Source: Zea mays | Taxonomy: Eukaryota; Streptophyta; Magnoliopsida; Poales; Poaceae | Assembly: GCF_902167145.1 (NCBI RefSeq) | Contig: NC_050097.1 | Location: 114,299,982 to 114,363,981, forward strand | Direction of reading: 5' to 3' | DNA: 64,000 nucleotides | Part shown: one piece after another, positions 32,094 to 45,601 of the stretch | Numbering within the stretch: the first letter of the stretch is position 1 | How the letters are laid out: each line of letters starts with the position of its first letter | Program-made: the position numbers and the translations under genes | Notes under the pieces: model-generated | What the model was told of the DNA's origin: nothing | Databases searched by the model: none | The model's input: the letters and a program-made list of their open reading frames with translations, nothing else

Positions 32094-35000
32094 TGTGACG
32101 GAACCTCCCAAGTAATTAGGCCCACCTACAGTTGTCCTTGTCCAACAGACGTCAGACAACCCTGTAGATGTTACTAATCACTCGACAAGTTCGGTATCTT
32201 CCTCCTTACCTTACCAGGAACGTTTCACCCGTCTTGCAGACATTACAGAACATCGGAGATATAGAAGTGCGGAAGCAATTACATAAACTTACATTTATTT
32301 AGAAAGTAAGATCAAGTTACTTATTACAGACCAGAGCTATAAACGAGTGCTGAGTAGTTACACATATCAAGGGAGGCACAGACTCCTCCCGATAGCTTTA
32401 AAATAAAAAGATCCTATATGGAGGACCAAGTCCTCCCGCATCTTCACTCCTGTTTTCCTTCATTTGGTACCACCTTGGAGCAAAAGCAACAAAAGTATGT
32501 CGCTTCCTCACCAAAAAACAACAAAGGGATAAACCCTGAGTATGGAATTACTCAGCAAGTCTTACCCGACTAAGGAAAAGACTCTCAAGGGTATGCTGGA
32601 TAAATAGGAGTCAAGGAGAGGCTTTAGCAAAAATCAACTTATACTTTTGCAGAAGTAGCTTACTAAAGTGAGTCCTTACTTTCAATATTTTAACGCCAGA
32701 TTAAATATTTAATAGACTCTGTTTGCATCTAGTCTAATTTCATCATCTCATCAATACAACATCATTTTTATCCATAGTGTTCACATCTTGACTTAGGTTG
32801 TAGGTCGGAGCTCAAGTCTCCACTGTCCGGGGATATAACGGCGATCCGAATCGATTTACTCAGCTGAGGATCTCTAACCACACGACATATGTTTCTCGTA
32901 AACCTTGATGTCTACTATTCCCACGGATCCTCCACTGCATGAACAGGTCCGCGCCACCCGAGAGTACACCACCCCTTTTAGGCGATCCGTTGCCAGGAGG
33001 GTACGTGCCACTCTCGCCATCTCTCCACGCCCAGTGCGCGATTGTCTTTTCATGTATGGAATAGCCGGGTTCAAGCTTACCCTGTCCCATTCTCAGGGCA
33101 TGTGGCTAGATAAGATAGTCCTTGATCAACAGGCCTACATACGCATCCAATCCTTAATTGACCCGGGCGGAGCATCACCTGTTCCTAGCCCAAGTCTCGA
33201 TTTAAGTATTTCCATCCTTAGGATTGTGTCTATTCCTTAGGATGAAAGAGCATCACAGGGAACTTTGCAGTAAGATCCCACTATTGCTCCAAATGAAAAT
33301 ATTCTTGCAGGTAGAAGCCATCCTCTCCCGGGTTAGATGGAGGACAACCTTTATCCACAAGATCTAAGCAAGGCTAAGCATTTTTTTTGTAAATCATATT
33401 TTGATACTTCACAGAAGTATCTATAAAGGTATGGATATCAAGGAAAGCAATGCATCAAAGGGTTTCAAGTAACTCCTATGAACCTAATGCACATTTCACT
33501 AGACTTAAGTGTGCAAAAAGTATTTAAAAACACAAGGAAAGGGGTTGCATGCACCGGGGCTTGCCTTCGTTTGTAGGTGAGTCAGGTTCGGACTTGCAGA
33601 TGTTGAAGTAGAGCCAAGTCCTTGCCCGAGATTCCAAAGGTGGTGTCTTCTCTTGAGTCACTTCACTCTCTTCTTCGTTTTCTAAATATAACCATATAGG
33701 TATATATATAAGAATGAATGCCATGTCATGCTCATGAGGATGCAAAGATAATATAAACTTATTATCTATGTCTTGAGTACAACTTTCCTTCACGGAACTC
33801 CGAGAACTTAGGGTTTCCGGAGTCGGTAAAGGAGTTCAAAAGGCAGGGGGAGGTGGTTTTGGGTTCTAGTTATCAAACATGGTCCAAATCAACTCAAACC
33901 CTACCCATGGCTTTTAAATAATGTGAAAAGCTCACATAAAAAGTTTGGGCAATTTTGGGATTATTATCTATTTTCTAAAAATCTAGAACCAGTAGTTTAG
34001 GCTATTTTAAATACTCTAAAATTCCCTATTTGATCTAAAAATCATGAGTTTATTTTTATTAAATACTACAGGAAATTAGGGTTCTAAGAAAATTGGTCTC
34101 ATATTTTTAGGATTTTCCTACCATTTTCTACAGTTTTTCAAAGTTCTGCTGAAAAAGAAAAGGAAAAACTCTAAACAGTACTGGGCTCAAACAAGCCTGC
34201 GTCGGCCCAGTTAGGGCAGAAGTGCGCCTATGCGCGCGCCCGTGCCCGGGCGCTGGCAGTTTTGTGTAAAAGCCCTTGGGGTTTTCACTAACTGGGAACC
34301 GGTCTCTCTACTGTTACCCAGGGTCACTGACAACTTACGGAAAGGTCCTTAAACTTCTATTTCTTCGCAGATCAAGGTCCACGACGAGGATCAGCCCTCG
34401 CTGCACCCCGACGAGCCAATTCCGACCGGCCGCCGCCATGGCTGGAGCTCCCGGGCGACAGGAACACCATTGAACCTCCACCGAACACTTCCCCTAAGTT
34501 AATTCCAGGAACGGCACACAGAAACGCCCTGACCATGGTGACCGCGGGTAAGGCGGACGACCACAAGCGTTCATGGTGATCTAAGGCAACCCAGTTCAAT
34601 TGAGCGGGTCGACGAGCATGATGAGGGCCTAGGGATGCTAGAACAAGCGACAGAGAGCCTTGGACTAACCTGAGTTAGGCTGGCCGCAGTACGATTGTTT
34701 TCACGGTGGCCAAGACTGTAATTGGGGAAACGAGCGATTCTCGGTCCCAGGTGAATAATTTGGGGCAAAGTTTGGTGCAACTGATGCATGATTACCCTAC
34801 GGAGCCGCGGGGACACTCAATTTATAGTGAGGGTAAGCGGTGGCGTCTAATTTTTGCGCAGAGAGACCGACGGCCGAGACGAAGGGTGAGTCATCGGCGC
34901 GGTCTATCGTGGCGCGCCCCGGGGTGATTCCTCCGGCGAGGAACTAACCTTCACAGGATGTCCTTGGCGACGTGGTAAGACGCTCGGATACGTGGCAATC

Positions 35001-36340
35001 GACCGGCAGTCAGCCAACGCCGGTGACCTTATCTACACAGGCCGCAATTCATGGGGGCACGACGGCTGGCCACCGGAGTTATCCAAAGGTGAAGATTTTT
35101 CTTTTGCCTTGGAGTATTGTCCTGTTACTGGGGAGCATGAATCATAACGGCGACGAGGGTTCACGGCGAGGATTCACCGGTGGTGAGGTTCACTGAACCT
35201 GACCCGACCAGGGCACTGTACCATGGCGCATCTTCATCAGTCGCCTGAACCAGCCACCATCCACCCCAGTTATCTCTGGATTCTTGTTAAGAAAAGAGCT
35301 ATCTCTTTTAATAAAATTTGTTCACTAAACATCAGTCTACAAACTTACTATCAGATTCTTGGGTCAAAACCGAACGAATCCAAAGTTACGGCGTGCTCAA
35401 ATTGGTCCCATAACACTGTGACCATTTCTGTCTTCAGGTTCAGTTTCAGTTACTTGATACAAGTCTGACAGAGCAACTTTGGGAAAAAATTTCTTTGATT
35501 TTTGCATAACAACTAGAGTGACTGTCTGCATCAAAGTTGTAAACCATTAAACCATATTCATCTTTGTTATAGCACTCCTAGGTAGATTCCCACTGGAGCT
35601 TAGTCGAAATGGCTCTCAAACTTGGACTAAAGTCACTGTCAACTTAAAGTTCAGACTATTTCAGTCTGACAGTCCAACTTTAATTGGGTTTTTCTCCCAA
35701 CTTCTCATAAGATCATGGCTTGAATCCTTAAACAAAGTTGTTTTCCTATATTAGGTCTTCAACTTTGATGTGGTCACTTAACATGAATTCTCACTATTTT
35801 GAAAGCTACACAGCCCCAAAGTTGGGCCTATAACCCTGATTTCAGACTTAGCATAGGAATCAAAATCAAGGTCCTTTTTGCAAATTAGTCCAAAACTTAG
35901 GGTTTGGCTTTCAAGTCCACATATTCGTGAACCAAATGACTTTATGTGTTTAAACATAGTAGTTTTTACACTTTAGTCCAAAGGTTCATCACTTTTGCAC
36001 ATAAGCCCCTAGGGTTTGGTTTTAGGGTTTTCCAGGGTTCCAATTAGGGTTTCTGGTATCCCAGGGGTATAAATGTGATTCAACTTTATTTTTGGGGTCA
36101 TTTCATGACTTTTACCCTAAAGCTTTTAGGTTTTCTCAACTTGGGTTAAGTTTTACCCCTCTAACCACTATTTAGGGTTAAGTCCTTTAACCAGGGTTCT
36201 ATTTGCAAAACATTAAAACAATACAACTTGTTTGAAATTTTTACCTAGTGAATGCACTCTAGGTGTATCAAACATATGCAATGCCAATGCTCATGATGCC
36301 ATGCTCAAGTTTTAGTTATAGTAACACCAAGGGGGTTACA
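32094..36340 (-). repeat. 5' LTR of the chromovirus, complete
   Basis: A 4247-bp LTR from 36340 (TGTAACCCCC on the minus strand) to 32094 (CCGTCACA). It contains a minus-strand TATA-like element (ctataaattg, near 34820), GC-rich leader sequence around 34200-34900 and splice-like signals. ORFs inside are short and shared with the other LTR, so none is called a gene. Confidence 0.85.
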
Positions 36341-36345
36341 AGTCA

Positions 36346-36688
36346 CATTAATTCGGACTGGCGTGTGTTTGAATTCAAAACTGAGGCAAATACAAATTGT
36401 TCAAAACTTTTAGAATTTAAACTCTAATTAAGTCGCCCGGTAATCTTGACTTTTTGACAGTGAATCTAGGAATAGTTATTGCGCTAAAAAAATTGAATCG
36501 AAGAGAAAAATTAGTTTTCTTTATCTTCCCACCGCTCCTTGCCTTTAGCACTTATCCTCACCGCTCCATCTCTGTAGTATTTATCTCCATGCCATTTCTC
36601 TCATTTAGATAAGGCAAACAATCCCTGGAAACGTCCATCTCCTGGTGCTTCTCTCAAGCCACCGACGCTCAGGCTCTCACATCCTTTA
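36346..36688. other. CACTA-1 interior, possible captured gene 5' flank
   Basis: Between the chromovirus TSD and the MITE. The part around 36540-36680 is pyrimidine-rich like a plant 5' leader. No ORF or domain is recognised. Confidence 0.35.
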
Positions 36689-36825
36689 GGGCTTGTTCGG
36701 TTATTTTCAATCCATATGGATTGCAAGGGATTGATACGGATTGGGAGGAATTTTGACTTGCTAGGAATTAAAACCCCCTCAATCCCGCTCAATCCATATG
36801 GATTGGGGTAGAACCGAACAAGCCC
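36689..36825. mobile_element. Tourist-like MITE (PIF/Harbinger type)
   Basis: A 137-bp near-perfect palindrome with termini GGGCTTGTTCGGTT and AACCGAACAAGCCC-like ends, flanked by the duplicated trinucleotide TTA (36686-36688 and 36826-36828). Size, terminal sequence and TTA target fit Tourist elements. It was inserted into the captured gene part of CACTA-1. Confidence 0.88.
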
Positions 36826-36828
36826 TTA

Positions 36829-37210
36829 GCAGGCGCAAACTCTCTGGAGCTCGCCTTCCTGCTGGCCGCCCCCAGCACCGACGCCCCTGCTTTTTCCCCA
36901 TCTCCTTCCTTGGCGCGCTCGCCCAGGTCGCGCGTGTCCCTGCTCGCCCAGGCCGCGACCTCGCCAAACCGCGCAGTCCCTGCTCTCCTTCCCCAGCCGC
37001 GCTCAGCCCAGCCCTTCCTCCTTCGCCCTTGTCGAGCTCCCTCAGCTCGCCCCCAACCACAACCGCACGCCAACCTCGCCCTAGGCCATGGAGCAGCAAC
37101 AACCATGGAACCCTTTCGTGTCGCGCCCTCGATGTGCTCGACGAAAGGTATGAATCAGAAATCGTCGCCATTTACGCAGGTTTCGAGTCGGATTGTGATG
37201 TAGTGAGCTG
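36829..37210 (+). pseudogene. Possible captured first exon of an unidentified host gene
   Basis: GC-rich, C-rich leader-like sequence that then contains the start MEPFRVAPSMCSTK (ATG near 37105) followed by a GT donor-like GTATGAATC (about 37147). Composition differs sharply from the AT-rich CACTA ends and matches grass first exons. No homologue is recognised, so the reading could be wrong. Confidence 0.35.
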
Positions 37211-38281
37211 ATTTATTATTTTGTTAGTTGGTTCGATGAACGGGTTGGCTAATCGCGATGTGTGGAGGAGACAAATTTCTAGGATCTGAGGGTAAGAGAA
37301 GCCAAGACCTAGAGCGATGATCACTAGTTGTTCGGTGAAAAGGACGAACCGGTGATCGTGGTTGGTCTTGCGAAATCCGAGTTCTATTTTATGTTGGTAA
37401 GGTAATTCGTGTTCTAGTTAATTCGCTCAGTTATCGAGTTGAAGAGATTGTTAGCTGTATGTGTCGATGATGCTATTGTGGTTAGCAGGTGTTGTGCGGT
37501 GTGATCTCCAATTCCATGTTGCTGATGTCTTGCTCCATCATGACCTTAGGAAAGGATGTTTTCCTCTAAATTATCGTAATAATTATGCTGGGTTTATGTG
37601 TTGTTTTAGCATACATTGTGAAAAGCATTTCTTGCTCAGCAGGACAAGGAGGGGCTTTCATGAAATAACTTTTGACCACTTATGTTCCTTTTCCAAATAT
37701 AAATTAGTTAGAAGTGGGTCTTGGCAATAATTAGCTCATGACTATTTGTTGTTGGCCCTTTGGCTGCAATTTCTGAATAGTTTGATGTGAAGGGACCTTG
37801 CTGAGCTTTGTGTACTTGATATTTGAATAGTTTGGAGAAAGGATTAAAATCTACCCTCACTAATTTTTTAGATGCCCCTTAAAACTGATTTTGAGGAGTT
37901 ATTTTCTAGGGAGCTCTTGGAGATGCTCTTATTCCTATTGGTACAGAGTAATATGTATATTGTGTAATTAAAATGGCCTTTATATGGTATTGAACATTTC
38001 CCACAATAATCTGTAATCTTTCCATGAATTGTTTTCCTATATGTGGTATTATTAATTGGCAGTGCTCCTAGACACTGCACATCCATTTCCTGTGAAATTA
38101 CTAAAAGATTGCCGGGAAGTGGCAATGGGACTGTTACTGATGAAATTCTATGAGAATTATTGATTTTGAAGTAACTTCTTTCTGGACTTTTTTGCCAGCC
38201 AATATTGTTTTCCATAGAAAATGGTTTTTGAATATTCATGGCAAAAATTTATGGTTTACAAAATTCCTTCATTTCATCTAC
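37211..38281. other. CACTA-1 interior, intron-like
   Basis: T-rich and without ORFs of note, between two candidate exons. It would be intron sequence if 36829-37210 and 38282-38418 come from one host gene. No feature is recognised. Confidence 0.3.
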
Positions 38282-38418
38282 AGGAAATCGGGCAGGCTCT
38301 ACTACCTTTACCTGGCGATGCTAAAAGCCAACCAGCACTAGCAACAGCGACTCAATTTGCTGCCACACAAACATCTGCACTAGCAGAGGACGCTACCGCA
38401 GAAGCCACCACGGAATGA
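38282..38418 (+). pseudogene. Possible captured exon of an unidentified host gene
   Basis: Preceded by an acceptor-like tttcatctacag. The frame EIGQALLPLPGD followed by an Ala/Thr-rich stretch ends at TGA (38416-38418). The codons are more GC-rich than the surroundings. I do not recognise the protein. Confidence 0.3.
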
Positions 38419-39166
38419 GATCCTGCAACGTCAACTCCTCTTCCACCTTATACAAATGTCAGTGTAAACCTTACATTTATAACCACTGCACAAGTGAGCC
38501 TTAATGCCCATGCCATACTCATTACTCTGCAATTGGAATTCCATGCAGTACCCAGATTGTGGTGCCCGACGAGGTGGGGGCGTCGTTTGAGAGGGCCGAT
38601 GAGGTGATCTCCATTCGATGCTTTGTTAATTGTTATAGCAGTATGCAATACATATAGATATAGCATACTCATAATTGGAGTAGCAAACCATCTTACTTAT
38701 TGTTTAGAGTGAGAAAACTATAGACAGCAGAACATTTTGTCTACAAGATGACAATGTGCTTGTGGTTGTGCTCCTTTTTTTGTGCTTTTTAGTTGAAATC
38801 TGATGCTACTTAAAGCTAACTAATTTCTCAGCAGACAACTTGCCTTCTGTTGCACTATTTTCTGAGCGCATAATTGACTCTCTCTGCCTACAATTATCAT
38901 TCATCAATATGTGAACTCCATTGAGCAAGTATATTGTAAAGTCAGAACTAAAAAGAGGAACATTTGGTTCCACCATTTCACCTTATTTTGTACTAAGGGG
39001 AAGTATTTAGAGATTGAATTGATGGAAATTACTTCAGTCTTTAAACCTGTTATTAGTGTTGATAATGTTGATTCCATTCAGCTCTGTTTTTTTTGCCCAC
39101 CGAATCATTCGTTCCACGCGCGTGTGCGATTCTGACGATGTGTCATGGTGGTGCCTGCGATTTCAG
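38419..39166. other. CACTA-1 interior between captured fragments
   Basis: No supported gene. The last part (about 39080-39166) is T-rich and ends in the acceptor-like gcgatttcag used by the L11 fragment, so it is probably the first intron of that captured gene. Confidence 0.35.
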
Positions 39167-39975
<809 letters not shown>

Positions 39976-40098
39976 TGATGTATGAGTCAATTATCAGGTG
40001 ACAAAATGGTTATGTTTAATCATGCATGTTTTCTTCCTGGCTCTCTATGTTTCTTTGAGGCATTCAACTATTTGTAGTATCAGTGCATCACTGATATG

Positions 40099-40712
40099 TG
40101 TTGGGACTATGCTTCGTCGCCGAAGGTCTTGTAGGAAGAAGCAGTTTTCGGCTGAAGCTGTTAGTATGAGATGATCGAAGGTTCCTCTTCATGAAGCTTC
40201 GGGATTTACAAACCGACATAAAAGTAGAATGACCTTTTAGTCCATAAATGTTTGAGTCACCGTTGTAATCCCTTATGAGGGATATAATTGTAATTCCTCA
40301 CAGGCTACGCCCTGTGTCTATAAATAGGTGAACAGTACCTCTGTACTGTTCACGCAATCTTGTAATCACTGGCACATTACGCTGGAATTATTGCTTTCTG
40401 CTAAGACGAAGGTATAAATGTACCTAAATATTATGTTTCAATATTTAGGTTCACATAATAAAATATATGTGAATATTGTTATCCATTTTCGGCATGTCTT
40501 TCTATAATGCCTTATATTTTACATTTTACTTCATATTGTTTTTCAAGTCTGATCATGAAGGTATGACCTTCGTGATATTTTGTTTATGGCCTTCGTCCGA
40601 AGCTCATTAAATCCTTGGGGAGATAATGCTTCCGCGGACGAGGGGCATTAATATTTAATATTTTATGTTGCCTTGTTCTTAATTCATAGCATTTGAGAAC
40701 AAGTCCCCAACA
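40099..40712 (+). repeat. 5' LTR of Tat-1
   Basis: 614 bp, TGTTGGGACTATG...AAGTCCCCAACA. Several 'cttcg' and 'gaagg' motifs, and a TATA box (gtctataaatagg, about 40315). Confidence 0.92.
40317..40326 (+). promoter_or_regulatory. TATA box of the Tat-1 LTR
   Basis: The sequence tctataaata lies about 220 bases into the LTR, followed about 30 bases later by a plausible transcript start and then an AT-rich U5-like part. Motif and position only. Confidence 0.6.
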
Positions 40713-40731
40713 TTGGCGCCCACCTCCGGTG
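40713..40731 (+). other. Primer binding site of Tat-1
   Basis: The sequence TTGGCGCCCACCTCCGG directly follows the 5' LTR end. It has the TGGCGCC start common in Tat-lineage Gypsy elements. Confidence 0.7.
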
Positions 40732-40756
40732 AACTCACTTCCACTTTTTTGAGCTG

Positions 40757-43700
40757 ATGGCTTCGTTCAACGATCGAGCTGGAGCTGCTTCGGCTCCGAA
40801 GCTGGTGCTCCCGATAACAGGTGGTTCGTGCTCAGAACCAGCCAACAAAAAGCAAAAGAAAGAGGCGCAGAGAAGGGTACAACATGTTGGAGTGCAAGGA
40901 CCCTTCATCAAGTCAAGGTGGTCCCACATACCAATCACCTTCTCCCAGGAGGACCTTCAGCTCAAGGATTTTCCTCATAACGATGCTATGGTTATTTCTT
41001 GCGTTATCAAAGGGTTTCTGGTCCACAATGTCTTGGTTGATACAGGCAGTGCAGCTGATATCATATTTGCTAAGGCCTTCAGGCAAATGCAAGAGCCAGA
41101 AGATAAGATTCATGATGCTACACACCCTCTCTGTGGCTTCGGAGGAAAACAGATTGTAGCACTGGGCAAGATCACCATGCCAGTGACCTTCGGATTCATC
41201 AACAACACCAGAACTGAGCAAGTTGTGTTTGACATTGTTGACATGGAATACCCTTACAATGCAATTATTGGTCGTGGCACCCTCAATGCTTTCGAAGCAA
41301 TTCTTCATCCTGCTTACCTTTGCATGAAGATACCTTCGAATCAAGGACCCATTGCTATTCATGGGAGTCAGGAAGCTGCCAGAAGGGCTGAGGGAAACTG
41401 GACTGACTCAAAAGCAATCCATAACATAGATGGAGCTGAAGCTTGTGAACAGTACAAATTCAGAAGGGAGAAAGCAGCTTCAGCAGATCAGCCGAAGCCC
41501 ATGCTCTTATGTGAGGACATAGCAGAGCAGAGGGTGCTGTTGGGCTCTCAATTATCCGAAGAACAGGAGAAAACCTTGATAAGGTTTTTGTTCAACAACA
41601 AAGATGTTTTTGCATGGTCAGCCAATGATCTTTGCGGAGTTAACAGGGATGTTATTGAACACTCGCTCAATGTTGACCCATCCTTCAGACCCAGAAAGCA
41701 GAGGCTTCGGAAAATGTCTGATGACAAGGCCGAAGGTGCTCGTAATGAAGTCAAAAGACTCCTCAGTGCAGGAGTTATCAGAGAAGTAAAGTACCCAGAA
41801 TGGCTAGCTAACACTGTTATGGTAAAAAAGGCCAATGGCAAATGGCGAATGTGTATCATTTACAGATCTCAACAAGGCCTGTCCGAAGGACGAATTCCCT
41901 TTGCCAAGGATAGACTCCTTAGTTGATGCAGCAGCTTCGTCAGAGCTTATGAGTCTTCTCGATTGTTATTCAGGCTATCATCAAATTTGGATGAAGAAGG
42001 AGGATGAGCCAAAGACCAGTTTCATAACCCCTAGTGGAACATATTGTTACCTTCGGATGCCTGAGGGGCTCAAGAACGCTGGAGGAAGTTTCAGCAGAAT
42101 GACTGTGAAGGTTCTCCAGTCTCAGATAGGCAGAAATGTGCTAACTTATGTTGATGACATCATTGTAAAAAGCACGAAACAGGAAAATCACATTGCTGAT
42201 TTGCAGGAGACCTTCGCCAGTTTTAGACAAGCTGGCCTAAAGATGAATCCAGAAAAATGTGTCTTCGGAGTAAAGAAGGGGAAATTTCTTGGATGCTTGG
42301 TTTCAACAAAGGGAATTGAAGCTAATCCAAGTAAAATTGAAGCTATACTTCGAATGGAGCCACCAACTACAAAAAAGGGGGCCCAAAGATTGACAGGGAG
42401 GCTGGCATCTCTTAATAGATTTATATCCAGATCAGCAGAAAGAAATTTAACATTCTTCGAAGTGCTGAAATCAGCCGAAGTCTTTCAATGGGGACCAAGC
42501 CAACAAAAATCCTTCGAGGAACTGAAGCAATATTTGATAGATTTAACAACATTAACTCCACCAACGCCAGGGGCTCCTTTGTTATTATATGTGGCAGCTT
42601 CGCACTCAGCGGTAAGTGCAGCACTTGTTCAGGAGAAGCTTGATGGCCAAGTCAAGAAGCAGGTCCTAGTGTATTTTGTATATGAAGTTCTTAGTATATC
42701 AAAGAAAAACTATACAGAATTGGAGAAGGTGTTATATGCTGTTTTGATGGCATCCAGGAAGCTTCGGCATTACTTTCAAGCATACAATATTGTTGTTCCT
42801 TCTTCGCAGCCGTTGAAGGATATTATGAGAAATAGAGAAGCTACTGGGCGGGTTGGAAAATGGGCTGCAGAGCTCAATGAATTTTGCATTGATTATGTGC
42901 ATAGATCTTCGATCCAGTCTCAAGCGTTGGCAGATTTTATCGCCGATTGGACGCCAGGGGCTCAGGATGAAGAAACAAATAAAGATGCCGAAGTATGGAC
43001 AGTGTTTTGCGATGGGTCTTGGGGAACCTTCGGAGCAGGAGCAGCCGCTGTGTTGGTCTCACCATCCAAAGTTAAAACTTGTTATGCGGCAAGACTCGAT
43101 TTTAGTTGTACAAACAATATTACTGAGTACGAAGCCCTGCTTTTGGGTCTTCGGAAGTTAAAAGCAATGGGAATCAGAAGGGCCATTCTTAAAACTGATT
43201 CCCAGGTTGTTTCGGGTCATATCGACAAGATTTGCAAGGCTAAGGATCCGAAGCTTGAAAAATATCTAGACACGGTCCGAAAAGTCGAAGCTTCCTTCGA
43301 AGGATTTTCTGTCAAAAATATCCCTCGAGGACAAAATGAGCATGCTGATTTGCTAGCTAAGTCAGCAGCACAGGGGCTGCCCTTACCTTCGGATGTGTTC
43401 TTCGAAACAATAAAAGCACCTTCAGTGGAACTTCTTGAAAGAGCAATCCTCAATATATCTCCTGTTTATAGCGAAGACTGGAGAACTGAGATCATCTCTT
43501 ACCTTCAGGGTAAATTCCTTTCAGATGACGAAACTTATAACAGGAGGATAGAGGCAAGAGCTCGTCCATATGTCATGATAGAAGGGGAGTTGTACAAGCA
43601 TGGAGTTTGTGCTCCACTACTCAAGTGTTTATCTAGAACCGAAGGCATAGAATTGATGAAAGAAATACATGCAGGCCTGTGTGGATCTCACATTGGATCT

Positions 43701-44708
43701 AGGCCGTTACTTGGAAAAGTTTTCCGCCAAGGGTTTTATTGGCCGAAGGCAGCTTCGGATGCAGCGGAATTAGTTCAAAAGTGCGAAGGTTGTCAGAAAT
43801 GTGCAAGAGATCAAAAACAACCTTCGTCCTTAACCCAGCTCATACAACCCATCTGGCCATTGCAAAGGTGGGGCCTTGACTTGTTAGGTCCGTTACCACC
43901 GGCCCAAGGGAACTTAAGATATGTTGTAGTGGCTGTGGAATATTTTTCTAAATGGATTGAGGCCAAGCCTTTAGCCACAATAACTTCGGCCACCATTCAA
44001 AAGTTTTTCTGGCAGAATATTGTTTGTCGTTTCGGGGTACCAAAGGCCATCACTGTAGATAATGGAACACAGTTCGACTCCGAAGCTTTCAGAGATTTCT
44101 GTGATCAAATTGGTACGAAGATCCATTTTGCATCAGTCAGGCATCCGGAGTCAAACGGACTCGTTGAAAGAGCCAATGGCATTATAATGACAGGAATAAT
44201 GAAGTTAATCTTCAATCAACCCAGGGGAAAGTGGCCAAATCAATTAATCAAAGTGGTATGGAGCCACAACACAACAATATCAAGGTCAACAGGCTTTACT
44301 CCATTCAAACTATTGTTTGGTGACGAAGCAATAACTCCGGAGGAAGCCAAAACTGGATCAATAAGAGTAGTAGCTTCGGCAGAATCAGATTCTAAAGCTG
44401 TTTATTCTGTGGAAAAAGATGCTATAGAAGGGATCAGGCTTCAAGCTGTGGAGAACATCAATAAGTATCAAGCCAAAACAATCAAATGGCGTGATAGAAA
44501 GGTTCGGCTAAAGAATATTGAGCCAGGACATTTGGTGCTTCGGCGAGTGGCTAACCCAGATACAGTGGGCAAGTTGCAGTTGAAATGGGAGGGACCTTTT
44601 TTGGTAGCATCTTCGTCAAGACCCGGTTCATATAGATTGAAGGATATGGACGACAACGACATTCCTAGATCTTGGAATGCGGATGAGCTTCGGCGATATT
44701 ATGTGTAA
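40757..44708 (+). pseudogene. pol: Tat-1 Pol polyprotein (protease, RT, RNase H, integrase) with one frameshift
   Basis: The first frame, 40757-about 41857, begins MASFNDRAGA and holds the aspartic protease (NVLVDTGSAADII, about residue 95) and RT entry (FNNKDVFAW). The second frame runs to 44708. A net two-base loss near 41855 separates them inside the RT. In the second frame (numbered from 41835): RT catalytic YVDD 105-108; RNase H D393, E433, D455 and D505; integrase HHCC finger about 612-656; integrase D682, D742 and E778 (35 residues between the last two). There is no chromodomain, as usual for Tat. All catalytic residues are present, so the frameshift is the only obvious lesion apart from the missing gag. 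Confidence 0.9.
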
Positions 44709-45601
44709 CTTGATGTAATTTTTTATATTTTTTCTTTTTCATGGCACCCTTTTCCTTTCTGAAGGGGGAGAAAGGTTTTTAATGGGACCATCATATGTAA
44801 TTTCCTTTTTTAGTTCTATAAGAGCAAAATCCCCCAAGGATGTAAATGTAAAAGCTGAGAACGCACCATCGAGTGCCGAAAAGTAAAAGGCGAAGAAGCT
44901 CCAAAGTCGTTCCTAAGGGAATGCAGAGCTTACAGCGAAAAGTCAACGCTGATTCCGCCGAAAGTAAAAGGCGAAGAAGCTCCAAAGTCGTTCCTAAGGG
45001 AATGCAGAGCTTACAGCGAAAAGTCAACGCTGATTCCGCCGAAAGTAAAAGGCGAAGAAGCTCCAAAGTCGTTCCTAAGGGAATGCAGAGCTTACAGCGA
45101 AAAGTCAGCGCTGATATGTGATTGTTTCTAAGGAAATAATGGCTGTGATTATGGCTTCGGATATGTGTTTGGACATTTATTTGCACATCACATTACATCA
45201 TAGCATTTGCATTCATAAACATTCATCCAGGCATATGTAGGATAACCATCATCATAGCATAAGTGGTTGCTTCGGCAAAAAGAAAAAATTGTCTTTTGTA
45301 CTTCTTCGTGTACGAAAAGAAGAGCTTCGGAAGAAAGGGAAATGTTGTTTTTTATGCTTCGCTGTGTACGAAAAGAAGGGAAGGTGTTTTTTCGCTTTCG
45401 GCTCAAAAAGATAATTTCGTCCACATCAAAGCACCTCTCATACATTAATGGAAGGGTAAGAGCATATTACAAGGTATGAACAGAATTCATTAAAGACAAG
45501 TTTAGTCACATTTACAAAAGTTATCTCAAAAGTTTCTTGAGTCTGTCTACAGTCTACTCCTATTTAATCTTCAAGGGACCTCAGCTTCGGCGTCATTCTC
45601 T
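44709..45601. other. Tat-1 spacer between pol and antisense gene
   Basis: Non-coding. It contains three 81-bp repeats (44881-45118), then 'cttcgtgtacgaaaagaag'-type repeats near 45302 and 45360. It would also serve as 3' region of the antisense transcript. Confidence 0.7.
44881..45118. repeat. Three 81-bp tandem repeats in Tat-1
   Basis: The phrase aagtaaaaggcgaagaagct starts at 44881, 44962 and 45043, exactly 81 bp apart, and the copies are almost identical. The period is a multiple of three and both strands stay open over it, but no domain is coded. Confidence 0.9.

Larger units (their letters stand above)
11994..36340 (-). mobile_element. Tekay-type chromovirus (Gypsy), largely deleted, split by a Huck-like element
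   Basis: On the minus strand the LTRs run TGTAACCCCC...CCGTCACA. The 5' LTR is 32094-36340, the 3' LTR 11994-27858 (interrupted). A tRNA-iMet type primer site (TGGTATCGGAGC) sits at 32080-32091 and a purine tract at 27859-27875. Flanking bases are cgtca (11989-11993) and agtca (36341-36345), a 5-bp TSD with one mismatch. The internal part (27859-32093) is only 4.2 kb. It retains the end of integrase with a chromodomain and a pre-RT fragment, while most of gag, RT and RNase H is missing. It is inserted in CACTA-1. Confidence 0.85.
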
